DNA of 24,986 nt from Euryarchaeota archaeon UBA229. Its GTDB lineage: Archaea > Thermoplasmatota > Poseidoniia > Poseidoniales > Poseidoniaceae. The stretch is from contig DAUW01000048.1 of assembly GCA_002505355.1 (NCBI GenBank), positions 1 through 24,986 of the forward strand, in the 5' to 3' direction. Below the pieces are notes generated by a model, which saw only the letters and a program-made list of their open reading frames with translations, made no database searches and was not told the DNA's origin. A program made the position numbers and the translations under genes. Each line of letters opens with the position of its first letter. Position 1 is the stretch's first letter. Positions 18,001-23,855 of this stretch are shown one piece after another.

Positions 18001-21000
18001 TCCTTCCATACCAATCAAGTCGTCATATAAGTCGACTATTTGTGAACTAGACATGATGTCATTGAGTAGCTGTACAGTCATTGCTAATCGTGTGTTGTGA
18101 CGGTGTATGTGTGTTGAAACTGAGGCAAATTCATCTCTTAAGTCATTGGTGTAGAAGTAGTCTCCAAAGATGTAGTGCGTGGTATCGTATTGAGTTTCTT
18201 GCCCTGAACGGACATTGCTGTTGAAAGTAAGGTTTGCATCCTCATAATCTCCCCAGTCGCCATCAACACAAGAAGATGAAACCTCAGGATCGCACAATAC
18301 TCTTTCGTTATCTTGGTAAAGTCTGTAATACAGCATGCTGGTATCAGCAATACCATTGACCCGGTGATGGCCAGTTGCCATCACGTTTCTGCTATTTTGC
18401 TGAACCTGTGACGCTTCATTGGTTTGAATGACAGTAAACGAATAATCATCGATTAACTGTTTCATAGCATCAAAATCTTGCTCTTCTTGTATGGTGACGA
18501 ATAATTCGTATTGTTCATCGGACATCGGTGAGTTGCTTACTATGTTATTGAAACCATTAGTTAAATGATAATCTCCGGTATTAATCTGGTTGTACCTCAA
18601 GTCACCTGTTGCAAGTTGCCAAATAAACATCGAGACTAAATCAGTTTGGGAGCGTGCCAATAACATATTACCAGTAGCGGGGATTCCAGACTGGAAGTTG
18701 TCCGAGACTGATGGGTGTGCACCTGTGTCAAGCGCTTGGAAACCGTAGTCCCACCATGACACAAATGCAGGCCGCTCTGAGTATGGCATTTCTGCATCTT
18801 GTTGAGCTAACCAGTCGTATGCCTTATTCCAGCCCTCATCATTGAATCCGGAACCAAATGAGCCGAGATACCAGTTTCCTGTGTAGGCGCTACTGTCCAA
18901 GACAGAGAAACCAGCCAACTCCCACCTTAGCGCATCGGGGATAAGATTGTAGATATCTTCATCGAGATCATTTTCAGATGGGTCTGAACCGGGTATCGCA
19001 GAATCCAACCCGTAGGTAAATTGCTGACCTCCGAGGAGCAGGATAATCAGCAATATTGCGGAGAATGAAGGGGTTTTCCAAACTGCTCTCCGGGCCCCTG
19101 CGATTCGATCAGCAGGAGTTCTTATGCCAAACTTCTTCCATGTACGAACAAGACCCCGCCAGTTTGCTTTATCCCATAGCGCAACAATTCCCCAGGCTCC
19201 GAGAACCGCAACTGCAGGTGTTGCATTAAACATGAATCTTGCAGCGGTCCATGACATGTAGCTAGCAGTAAAGATCCAAACACCAAAGAACAGGTGTGAT
19301 TGGTTCTTGTTGCGGAAGGTTGAGTAGAGTGAATAAAAGCCCATAGTTAGCGCCAATACCAATACTATCGGCCCGAGTTGAGCGAATAGTTGCCCTCTAT
19401 CTGGCGCATTTGCTTCAGCGACTGTGCCGAAAATCTTAGTCTTGGTAAAGTAACCGCTACCAGTAAACAAAACGTCCCATGCATTGCTAATTTCAAGTTG
19501 CTTCAGTACGAAGAGGATGGTGAAGAACACTACTGCTGAGGCGAATAATGTTCCCAAAACCAATAACCAAGGTTTGTCTCGGAATCCGGTTGTAACATAG
19601 GATATAGCTAAGGTGAAGCCGAGTACAAACATGAACGGCTGCAAACCAGTACCATCTAGAACCAATGCTAACTGAGGGTGCCCGTAGAACGGTATTGCCA
19701 TTATTAGGTTAGTCAGCAACATTGCTAAGAATAACGCGTTGATTGTGGTTGAATCCTTTCTTCTAAACATGTTTAGTGCAACTTGGGCAAAGTAGGCCAA
19801 GAATAAGATGCTCGGCCCGACAATGAAACCTTTCCAAGCCAGTGACGTGACGCCAAAAGACACTCCAGCTAATACCGCAAATGACATGGCTGCGCGCTTT
19901 TCTTTGGCAACAACCGAGAACGACCTAAGGATAGAGGATATTCTTGGAGATGTTGTTCTGGTCAATCGCTCGTTACCAGAGTGCTTGATTGCTTTGAACC
20001 AAAACATGAAGCCCATTGATATGAATAACATAACAAAAGCATCGTGGTCGGCTAGCGCCCAAGTTGAGTGAGAGACGTGTGCAGGCATGAATGCGATTAG
20101 CCAAGCAGCAACTACACCGGTTGATTTACCAAAATTGTCACGCGCAATTGAGGCGATTGGGAAAACTGTTAGAGCACCATATATTGCCGGAAGACCAAGT
20201 ATAGCAAACCACACTGCATCTTCACCAAGCATTGGCTCAAGCGCCATTGAGGTTAATGCGATTGACCAGGTGAAGAGCGGAGGCCTTGGGTTAACACCGC
20301 CGAGTGGGTAGGATCTATCGGCATCAAAAATTAGGTGGGCGTTGTTTGCCAGTATGTAATCGACAACACGCTTCATGTACCAAGGGTCAGATCCTCCGGT
20401 CATGTCCCATGTTCCTGTACCGAATGCATTCATGGATGGTACAATATACCATTGAATCCTAATGACCAATCCGAAGAAGAATGCTGCACCAACCATGAGA
20501 CTGGCCCAGTGCGCGTCCCAGAATTTTCTTGCTCCGCTTATTTCATGGTCATCCAAATTAGACCAACCACCGTACTTCTCGTGGGTTGAAATCATGTAGA
20601 TTCCTACACACAAGAAAAAGGTAAAACCGAGCCATATCAATGCTCCCCAGGTACCCTCAAGTTGTTCTGCTTCCCACATACCGGCTTCATACCATGAGGA
20701 AACCAAGTATAGTAACCACATAGAACCAATAAACATCGAACGTGTGTACCACCTTTCTGCAGCCATACCTGCAACCATCATAGCTACGACACCGGTGAAG
20801 AATGCTCCCCAATAGCCAAAGTGGCCGTGATAATCGTCAACATAGATGATGCCAAGTTTGTCTGCCATTGATACTGATTCAAAGTGATATAGACTACCCA
20901 AATGGGCAATAATCCACACTAATGTGGCTATTTGTAGTGGTATTGTTGCTGAGTTATATCCTCCGTTAGTGGGGGCAATCTTACCAAACCAGCCATCTGT

Positions 21001-21606
21001 AGACTCAGGGTTAACTACCCCCCTAAGCAGTATCGCCGATAGTAGACCAAGTGCAATAAATATGGTTAGGTAGCTAAAGAATACATAGCCCAGTGCCTGA
21101 CGTTGAAAATCTAACGCTTGTGGTACTAGAGCGCCGCCAATTGTATAGCTTGGGTCAAGGATATTGTTGTAGTGTCCGACCGCAATCATTCCTACATTAA
21201 TCCCAACCATCCCGAACGTTAGAATTGTGGCTATCTCATGTCTACCTCTTGAGTCAAAGAAAAAGACTCCGAACGCAACCACCAAAAATTGTAGGGCGAT
21301 AAATGCGCCTTGGTCTGTCAGGTGGACAATAGCTTGGTGGCCGATCATAACTGCGCCCAGTGTCGCAAGGGAAAATGCAGAGGAAGAGAGTTTTACTGCA
21401 CCATATTCCTTGAGAACTCTTGGGGTTATACCCAAGATTGCACCAGCGCCAACAATCAGCAGTGGTGTCATGTTGTTCAGTTCTAGGTCGAAGTCAATAC
21501 CTGCGACCATAATTGCAGCGATAGCCAGCATGACTGCTAGGGGGGCAATTAGCCAACCTAACATAGGTGCTGGAGAGTTTCGCAATGTCATTGTTTTCTC
21601 TTCCAT
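12088..21606 (-). CDS. aglB: Giant AglB/STT3-type oligosaccharyltransferase with extra N-terminal membrane domain and long ectodomain
   Basis: About 3172 residues; known AglB/STT3 proteins are usually 700-1000. Numbering is from the ATG at 21606. Residues 14-340 carry about ten hydrophobic helices not found in normal STT3. The STT3 core starts near 364 and shows the catalytic set: SDPWY with D407 (first DxD region), D520-H-D522 (second DxD), TVAE at 728-731 (TIXE/SVSE equivalent) and WWDYG at 951-955. It should transfer a lipid-linked glycan to Asn of N-x-S/T on the outer face of the membrane. From about 1400 the protein continues as beta-sandwich-like units (carboxypeptidase-regulatory or SdrD_B style, e.g. 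near 1410, 1811, 1986, 2287, 2470, 2565), a hexad repeat, two CARDB/NEW3-like domains (about 2910-3110) and a C-terminal helix (3143-3164) with a basic tail. An in-frame TTG at 21666 would add 20 residues, but GAGGG seven bases before the ATG supports 21606. Confidence 0.88.
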   Translation of the reverse strand: MEEKTMTLRNSPAPMLGWLIAPLAVMLAIAAIMVAGIDFDLELNNMTPLLIVGAGAILGITPRVLKEYGAVKLSSSAFSLATLGAVMIGHQAIVHLTDQGAFIALQFLVVAFGVFFFDSRGRHEIATILTFGMVGINVGMIAVGHYNNILDPSYTIGGALVPQALDFQRQALGYVFFSYLTIFIALGLLSAILLRGVVNPESTDGWFGKIAPTNGGYNSATIPLQIATLVWIIAHLGSLYHFESVSMADKLGIIYVDDYHGHFGYWGAFFTGVVAMMVAGMAAERWYTRSMFIGSMWLLYLVSSWYEAGMWEAEQLEGTWGALIWLGFTFFLCVGIYMISTHEKYGGWSNLDDHEISGARKFWDAHWASLMVGAAFFFGLVIRIQWYIVPSMNAFGTGTWDMTGGSDPWYMKRVVDYILANNAHLIFDADRSYPLGGVNPRPPLFTWSIALTSMALEPMLGEDAVWFAILGLPAIYGALTVFPIASIARDNFGKSTGVVAAWLIAFMPAHVSHSTWALADHDAFVMLFISMGFMFWFKAIKHSGNERLTRTTSPRISSILRSFSVVAKEKRAAMSFAVLAGVSFGVTSLAWKGFIVGPSILFLAYFAQVALNMFRRKDSTTINALFLAMLLTNLIMAIPFYGHPQLALVLDGTGLQPFMFVLGFTLAISYVTTGFRDKPWLLVLGTLFASAVVFFTILFVLKQLEISNAWDVLFTGSGYFTKTKIFGTVAEANAPDRGQLFAQLGPIVLVLALTMGFYSLYSTFRNKNQSHLFFGVWIFTASYMSWTAARFMFNATPAVAVLGAWGIVALWDKANWRGLVRTWKKFGIRTPADRIAGARRAVWKTPSFSAILLIILLLGGQQFTYGLDSAIPGSDPSENDLDEDIYNLIPDALRWELAGFSVLDSSAYTGNWYLGSFGSGFNDEGWNKAYDWLAQQDAEMPYSERPAFVSWWDYGFQALDTGAHPSVSDNFQSGIPATGNMLLARSQTDLVSMFIWQLATGDLRYNQINTGDYHLTNGFNNIVSNSPMSDEQYELFVTIQEEQDFDAMKQLIDDYSFTVIQTNEASQVQQNSRNVMATGHHRVNGIADTSMLYYRLYQDNERVLCDPEVSSSCVDGDWGDYEDANLTFNSNVRSGQETQYDTTHYIFGDYFYTNDLRDEFASVSTHIHRHNTRLAMTVQLLNDIMSSSQIVDLYDDLIGMEGYYHVQDYDGLPGDMISRDHEIRYFAIDNRLYPKAGRYTADYDYNFGQPMGIFGAPTILSGQDIATFMSEVYETSRGDRNFEMTREEVDESMTNDFLDQQAGLDIEPLQVQDVRVDHQSEFFETMLARTYVGYGASSLGIDTAFSNPQPGQRFGQGGSPNSVLQQAPPLPGAMMNHFVIANWYDEDSNTTFDPNGRVKILKYYSGAEISGSVSMSDNGAALPGVRLLIERDAFSGEGAVDTDNSTYWVPIGFTDADENGEWSFLAPAGKIRVSAFVGTFDPEPARATFSDGSYMQLVSNDLLSETNDARQINAITAILGNVANMTWLGETHYNVTGEQANRTADFSDSMNIEVDSSGISGQLTWFGDDSFNGEPIVDTTLVLRNVDGTSDDVVVVTTNGSFSTDERRTIQGTGQATFTENGTFSSEGLASVLDFHGTFTRTISDGRTYVANGTWNGTGEIKASWIDLADDFDTDCVVDQDDATNVTMPVNETVCLKDNSGELPVYMIEGEVSANGRFTSVGDTVLVQQHDGASFEGIGEFEGTGTFNGTGRFVGSGTFSGEMVSPGSFYQTGIVPGEYEAFANLENGREVLLPQTVQVGITAEFGLTLSMPGSLITGNLTNSTGGVLANTSFEIIDTLTEDANPVTVTTNETGGYKYGPVSPGEYEYRIDLDADGFYEASGQLLVGDETELLEPLSIIPETFDVTINLVSPTDADGLALIDTANQNFSVTNILGISEDYVSDEDGTIDLELIVGEYTIEQSEYSEYYLYSKFSIVDENLIFDLEYSPATTISGTILAYTVDYDETWTDSDIAANTTAATLLDVSLSSGDVEFATETDADGNFSIIVPGDLVYVLKAATTGNTYGVGQYVQPNEQPMLDIGEIYLNKLTSVSGIITVADTNATWNAQNYDGLVPTIVATDNNGIEWQALVTNSGSFTVSLANGLYDFGSSEDEYNITVIEDYEVDNFVESSFISLTSDQEPVTLQFSVCLVLEKTGSCTDSIPKYADIQIISEFDDNTYNLNQSSFDDQGSSSIDLLPGLYTIQTNYTDADNENATDFNTFSTNQQIFASMFIEDNEVIFIEFVDERLFSGKMTVGTGNFSNVQFLLYNESKNQFLSATTDESGNFSEYIPAGDWLVIVSPQESDNTTYTLRYPISIDDDSEARTGIELALAEAVTVNMTLVESLTDNYVADARVIAVSNDGLGNVTLTPSDDSGNISDSIMPGSWTLSLEKETNNQRWIIEEDSYTFAATEQISVELGTVSVDLEVLIGGKIYWDFNENEIADLTEIVTEANVSISSSDGTIMYEITTDEFGVWSQMVPIMDTYNVSIEKSGYSTGYYMTNDSQGITVENNPIVRDLSIIADNVAVSGIVTSVMQDEVASLTDAVITLYPETGRDIDAIVLSGVYENGELSWSTTVEPGNWIVVVESAVKDDNTGGISIGYLDAGIDDGGDLEMVMTSGGYLSLESHWQDIQLAEHHAGAESTGSNYLTAPVQVTIDTGLDATWNYTLDASGGLDLLLPVGDFQLSSEFTTIQHERLLEMEYSGTSFGTVEQGIIDVRLSYTRALNSNTNATINQSSIVNATFIETSALTSIANGESYEDIEFDLEINYEGTETSDILTVGGRVSNTADSANWRVEVYNGSEWTDQTEVTLGIGENLSDDTVAISTTVKMRILLPNVTESLSLDDGHLIKLEVSSESGVSSVTDVRVNVPQYYGMDITNAITETGVSPGGSGTFSFTVTNTGNGDDTYNIELADNLLEGWQITPTTSTLTISKDDQRTQQFSVFAPESFTEGEIEATVTITSEDGETSETITVAIQSAKIALSVDETLSQELTKVYESQPGQLVVPITNSGYRTASTVLVSVNLTNDAGNEVVQIIGNQTVSIAAGQTFNATFTLDESTKKFNRFAISVDVIGEDASSVDKSVQPFDYQEETILDTSEPTSGWFMVVIIGLTILVGYGGLKVARNRGSTRF
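16315..16404 (-). repeat. Hexapeptide tandem repeat F-x-G-x-G-x in the oligosaccharyltransferase ectodomain
   Basis: Residues 1735-1764 (counted from the ATG at 21606) read as five consecutive six-residue units that start FEGIGE, FEGTGT, FNGTGR, FVGSGT and FSGE, with Phe exactly every sixth residue and Gly at fixed positions. A related but imperfect N-G-T-x-N-G-T-G pattern occurs about 85-100 residues earlier. Regular hydrophobic/Gly hexads suggest a short beta-solenoid or stacked beta-strand element; this structural reading is an inference. Confidence 0.8.
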
Positions 21607-21613
21607 TTTGTTT

Positions 21614-21618
21614 CCCTC
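21614..21618 (-). promoter_or_regulatory. Ribosome binding site deciding the oligosaccharyltransferase start
   Basis: GAGGG on the minus strand, seven bases before the ATG at 21606. This matches the anti-Shine-Dalgarno core with ideal spacing and favours the ATG over the in-frame TTG 60 bases upstream. Confidence 0.7.
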
Positions 21619-21673
21619 AGGGTTATTTCGCGACAGCCTAAAGGCTGGAGCAGGTTGGCCACTCAAGGACCTC

Positions 21674-21682
21674 TTTTAATAG
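21674..21682 (-). promoter_or_regulatory. Possible TATA box for the oligosaccharyltransferase / protease unit
   Basis: CTATTAAAA on the minus strand in the 143-bp gap between purD and the oligosaccharyltransferase. With usual archaeal spacing, transcription would begin near 21650, downstream of the TTG at 21666 and about 45 nt before the ATG at 21606. A second AT-rich candidate (GAATATACC) lies at about 21700-21708. Sequence-based prediction only. Confidence 0.35.
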
Positions 21683-21749
21683 TGACGCACCACGCACTAA
21701 GGTATATTCTCGCAGTATGCTTTTTAGACATTATTTTTGACACGAGAAA

Positions 21750-23021
21750 TCATAATGCTCTACCACCGATATCTCGGCGATAAAAACTTCCCTCAAGTTC
21801 AATTGATTCAATCAATTCATAAGCAAGTTGAGAAGCAATGGTTAATGACTCTGCCAATGCACTGCATGACAGCACCCTACCACCACTTGATAATGACTCG
21901 CTGCCAAGTTGTTTGACACCGGCAAAATTAATCCAACTTTGCCCGATGGTTAGGGATGGGGTTGAGTAATCCAGTCCGGCAATAATTCTGTCTTTGACTG
22001 GCTTACTAGGATAGCCCTCAGATGCTAGCACGATCGTTAAAGCATGAGCGTCGTGGAATTCAACCCGTAGTTGATCAAGCCTGTCATGTGCTGTAGAGTT
22101 GAGCAAATCAAACAAATCTGATTTTATCAATGGCAGTGTTATCTGACATTCGGGATCCCCAAAACGAACGTTGAATTCAACAACGTTTGGGTCACCATCA
22201 TCGGTAATCATCAAACCTACGTACAGCACACCGCGATAAGGTACTGCCAAATTTGACAGAAAATCAAACATTGGTTTGACTATTCTTGAATTTACCTTAT
22301 CAAATACCACATCAGTAATTATCGGTGCTGGACTGTACGCACCCATACCTCCGGTATTTGGTCCCATATCACCGTCATATGCACGCTTGTGGTCTTGACT
22401 CGATGGCAGACATACATAACCTGAGCCGTCCATTACTACCAACATACTAGCCTCTTCACCCGGAAGAAATTCTTCCAACAGTACTTTTCCATCCGATGAT
22501 ATTGAATCAACGATAAATGCCTTAGCTTCATCAAAATCTGCGGTTACAACTACTCCCTTCCCGCCTGCCAGTACATCTCTTTTGATGACCCATGGGTTTG
22601 CTCGATAGGAGTTTAACGCGGAGTCAATATCAGAATTAGAATCTAAGACCACAAAGCCTGCCGTCGGCACGTTTACCTGCTGCATGATGGTTTTTGCATG
22701 TAGTTTAGAGCCCTCTAAATTAGCCAGACTACCAACAGGTCCAAAGCACGGTATGTCACGCGCAATTAGCGCATCAGCGAGTGAGTTGCACAGTGGAGCC
22801 TCCGGTCCAACAACAACCAAGTCGATTGACTCTTTTTGGCAAAAATCGACGACGGCAGTATTATTGTTGATATCTATCAGCACATTGCTAGCCATATTTG
22901 CAGTTCCTGCATTACCTGGACTGCAAAATATTTGTGCCACTTTATGTGATTGAGCAAGTCCCAAACACAGTGCGTGTTCTCTGCCACCCCCTCCAATTAT
23001 CAAGACGCGTGCACTGCCCAT
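21750..23021 (-). CDS. purD: Phosphoribosylamine--glycine ligase (GAR synthetase)
   Basis: 423 residues, the usual length. It catalyses ATP-dependent joining of glycine to 5-phosphoribosylamine, the second step of de novo purine synthesis, in the cytoplasm. Family motifs are present throughout: GGGGREHA (10-17), SPGNAG (34-39), VGPEAPL (71-77), the ATP-grasp segment RDVLAGGKGVVV (148-159), EEFLPGEEAS (183-192), DGDMGPNTGGMGAYSP (216-231), FNVRFGDPECQ (283-293) with metal-binding E282/N284 context, and the C-terminal RRDIGGRAL. The ATG at 23021 is preceded by GGTGAT, which matches the distal part of the anti-Shine-Dalgarno pairing; an in-frame GTG six bases upstream (23027) is the alternative. 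It is divergent from carS and 143 bp upstream of the oligosaccharyltransferase, with no functional link evident. Confidence 0.96.
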   Translation of the reverse strand: MGSARVLIIGGGGREHALCLGLAQSHKVAQIFCSPGNAGTANMASNVLIDINNNTAVVDFCQKESIDLVVVGPEAPLCNSLADALIARDIPCFGPVGSLANLEGSKLHAKTIMQQVNVPTAGFVVLDSNSDIDSALNSYRANPWVIKRDVLAGGKGVVVTADFDEAKAFIVDSISSDGKVLLEEFLPGEEASMLVVMDGSGYVCLPSSQDHKRAYDGDMGPNTGGMGAYSPAPIITDVVFDKVNSRIVKPMFDFLSNLAVPYRGVLYVGLMITDDGDPNVVEFNVRFGDPECQITLPLIKSDLFDLLNSTAHDRLDQLRVEFHDAHALTIVLASEGYPSKPVKDRIIAGLDYSTPSLTIGQSWINFAGVKQLGSESLSSGGRVLSCSALAESLTIASQLAYELIESIELEGSFYRRDIGGRAL

Positions 23022-23092
23022 AATCACCGGTTATTGGACACGATTGATAATCTATTTTACCAAAATAATTACTCCATCCTATCAAATCTTAA
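23022..23092. promoter_or_regulatory. Divergent promoter region between purD and carS
   Basis: A short AT-rich gap serves both genes. On the plus strand CAAAATAA at 23061-23068 lies about 28 bp before the carS ATG, a TATA position expected for leaderless transcription; no ribosome-binding site precedes that ATG. On the minus strand GGTAAAATAG (about 23052-23061) lies about 35 bp before the purD ATG, implying a leader of around 9 nt. The two candidate boxes abut, so the promoters may compete. Prediction from sequence only. Confidence 0.45.
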
Positions 23093-23794
23093 ATGCCTTC
23101 AATTCAACGACCGTCTATGCAAAGCGTCAACGAAGCGGCATTGGACTTGGGAGTCATATCCCTTAGTCTGATGACTCTATGGCTTTACTTACCCGGTTTC
23201 CTGGCCAATACATTTGCCATGATGTGGGGGAAGTGGTTACCAAAAACTGGCTATGGACCGTGGCCAATTGACGGCGGTAGAAACTGGCGTGATGGCAACA
23301 GATTACTAGGGGACGGGAAAACTTGGAACGGTCTGATTGGAGGCTCACTAACCTCTGGTGTGCTTTGCGTGATTATTGTGTCATTGATGGGTGACGTGCC
23401 TACGGCAGAAAACATCGAGAAAGGAATATTCGTTCATCCACTTACTGGGTATGAAGATTCTTGGTTCAATGTCGGTTCAACACACGCTTCTGCATTTATC
23501 CTTGGCACCTTCCTAGGCTTTGCATGTTTACTAGGAGATAGTACAGGTTCATTTTTCAAACGCCGTCGGGGGATGAAACGCGAGGGGGATATATCATCAA
23601 AAGCCCCGCTGCTTGATACATTGCCATTTGCAATCATGGTGTTCTTATTTGGTCAATTATTCCTAGGAGATTCATTACTGTCTCAATCAGCGTTGATTAT
23701 CCCGATGCTCATCATGATTATCATCACGCCATTACTTCACAGATCTTTCAATCTGATTGGATACTATATCGGCTGGAAGGACGTTCCGTACTAA
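23093..23794 (+). CDS. carS: CDP-archaeol synthase
   Basis: 233 residues. It transfers CMP from CTP to unsaturated archaetidic acid (2,3-bis-O-geranylgeranyl-glycerol-1-phosphate), giving CDP-archaeol, the branch-point precursor of archaeal polar ether lipids, in the cytoplasmic membrane. Family signatures are clear: LPGFLANT (33-40), PIDGG (58-62), LLGDGKTWNGLIGG (71-84), LGDSTGSFFKRR (147-158) and LLDTLPF (173-179), with about five hydrophobic helices (20-43, 80-100, 132-150, 177-193, 200-217). It is slightly longer than many archaeal homologues because of a loop at about 100-130. The ATG at 23093 lacks a ribosome-binding site and sits about 28 bp from a TATA-like element, suggesting leaderless mRNA; an ATG at codon 9 is an alternative start. 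Confidence 0.95.
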   Translation: MPSIQRPSMQSVNEAALDLGVISLSLMTLWLYLPGFLANTFAMMWGKWLPKTGYGPWPIDGGRNWRDGNRLLGDGKTWNGLIGGSLTSGVLCVIIVSLMGDVPTAENIEKGIFVHPLTGYEDSWFNVGSTHASAFILGTFLGFACLLGDSTGSFFKRRRGMKREGDISSKAPLLDTLPFAIMVFLFGQLFLGDSLLSQSALIIPMLIMIIITPLLHRSFNLIGYYIGWKDVPY

Positions 23795-23800
23795 TCGCTT

Positions 23801-23826
23801 ACCTTTGATGTCAATTCGCCAAAGGT
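23801..23826 (+). repeat. Short inverted repeat after carS
   Basis: ACCTTTG at 23801-23807 is the exact reverse complement of CAAAGGT at 23820-23826, giving a 7-bp stem with a 12-nt loop, six bases after the carS stop. It lies 29 bp before the next gene's start. It could be a weak transcription-end structure or a regulator-binding palindrome; there is no following T-run, and a chance occurrence is possible. Confidence 0.35.
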
Positions 23827-23855
23827 TTGATAGATGACTCCAATGAGTAAACAGC

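Noticed and set aside
21607..21666. TTG at 21666 as the start of the oligosaccharyltransferase
   Set aside because: It would place the start above the expected transcription start from the TATA-like box, adds a polar 20-residue stretch with no role, and the ATG at 21606 has a well-spaced GAGGG.
21227..21679. A 150-codon plus-strand open frame opposite the start of the oligosaccharyltransferase gene
   Set aside because: It overlaps the coding sequence for the N-terminal membrane helices and ends inside the promoter gap; no convincing protein features.
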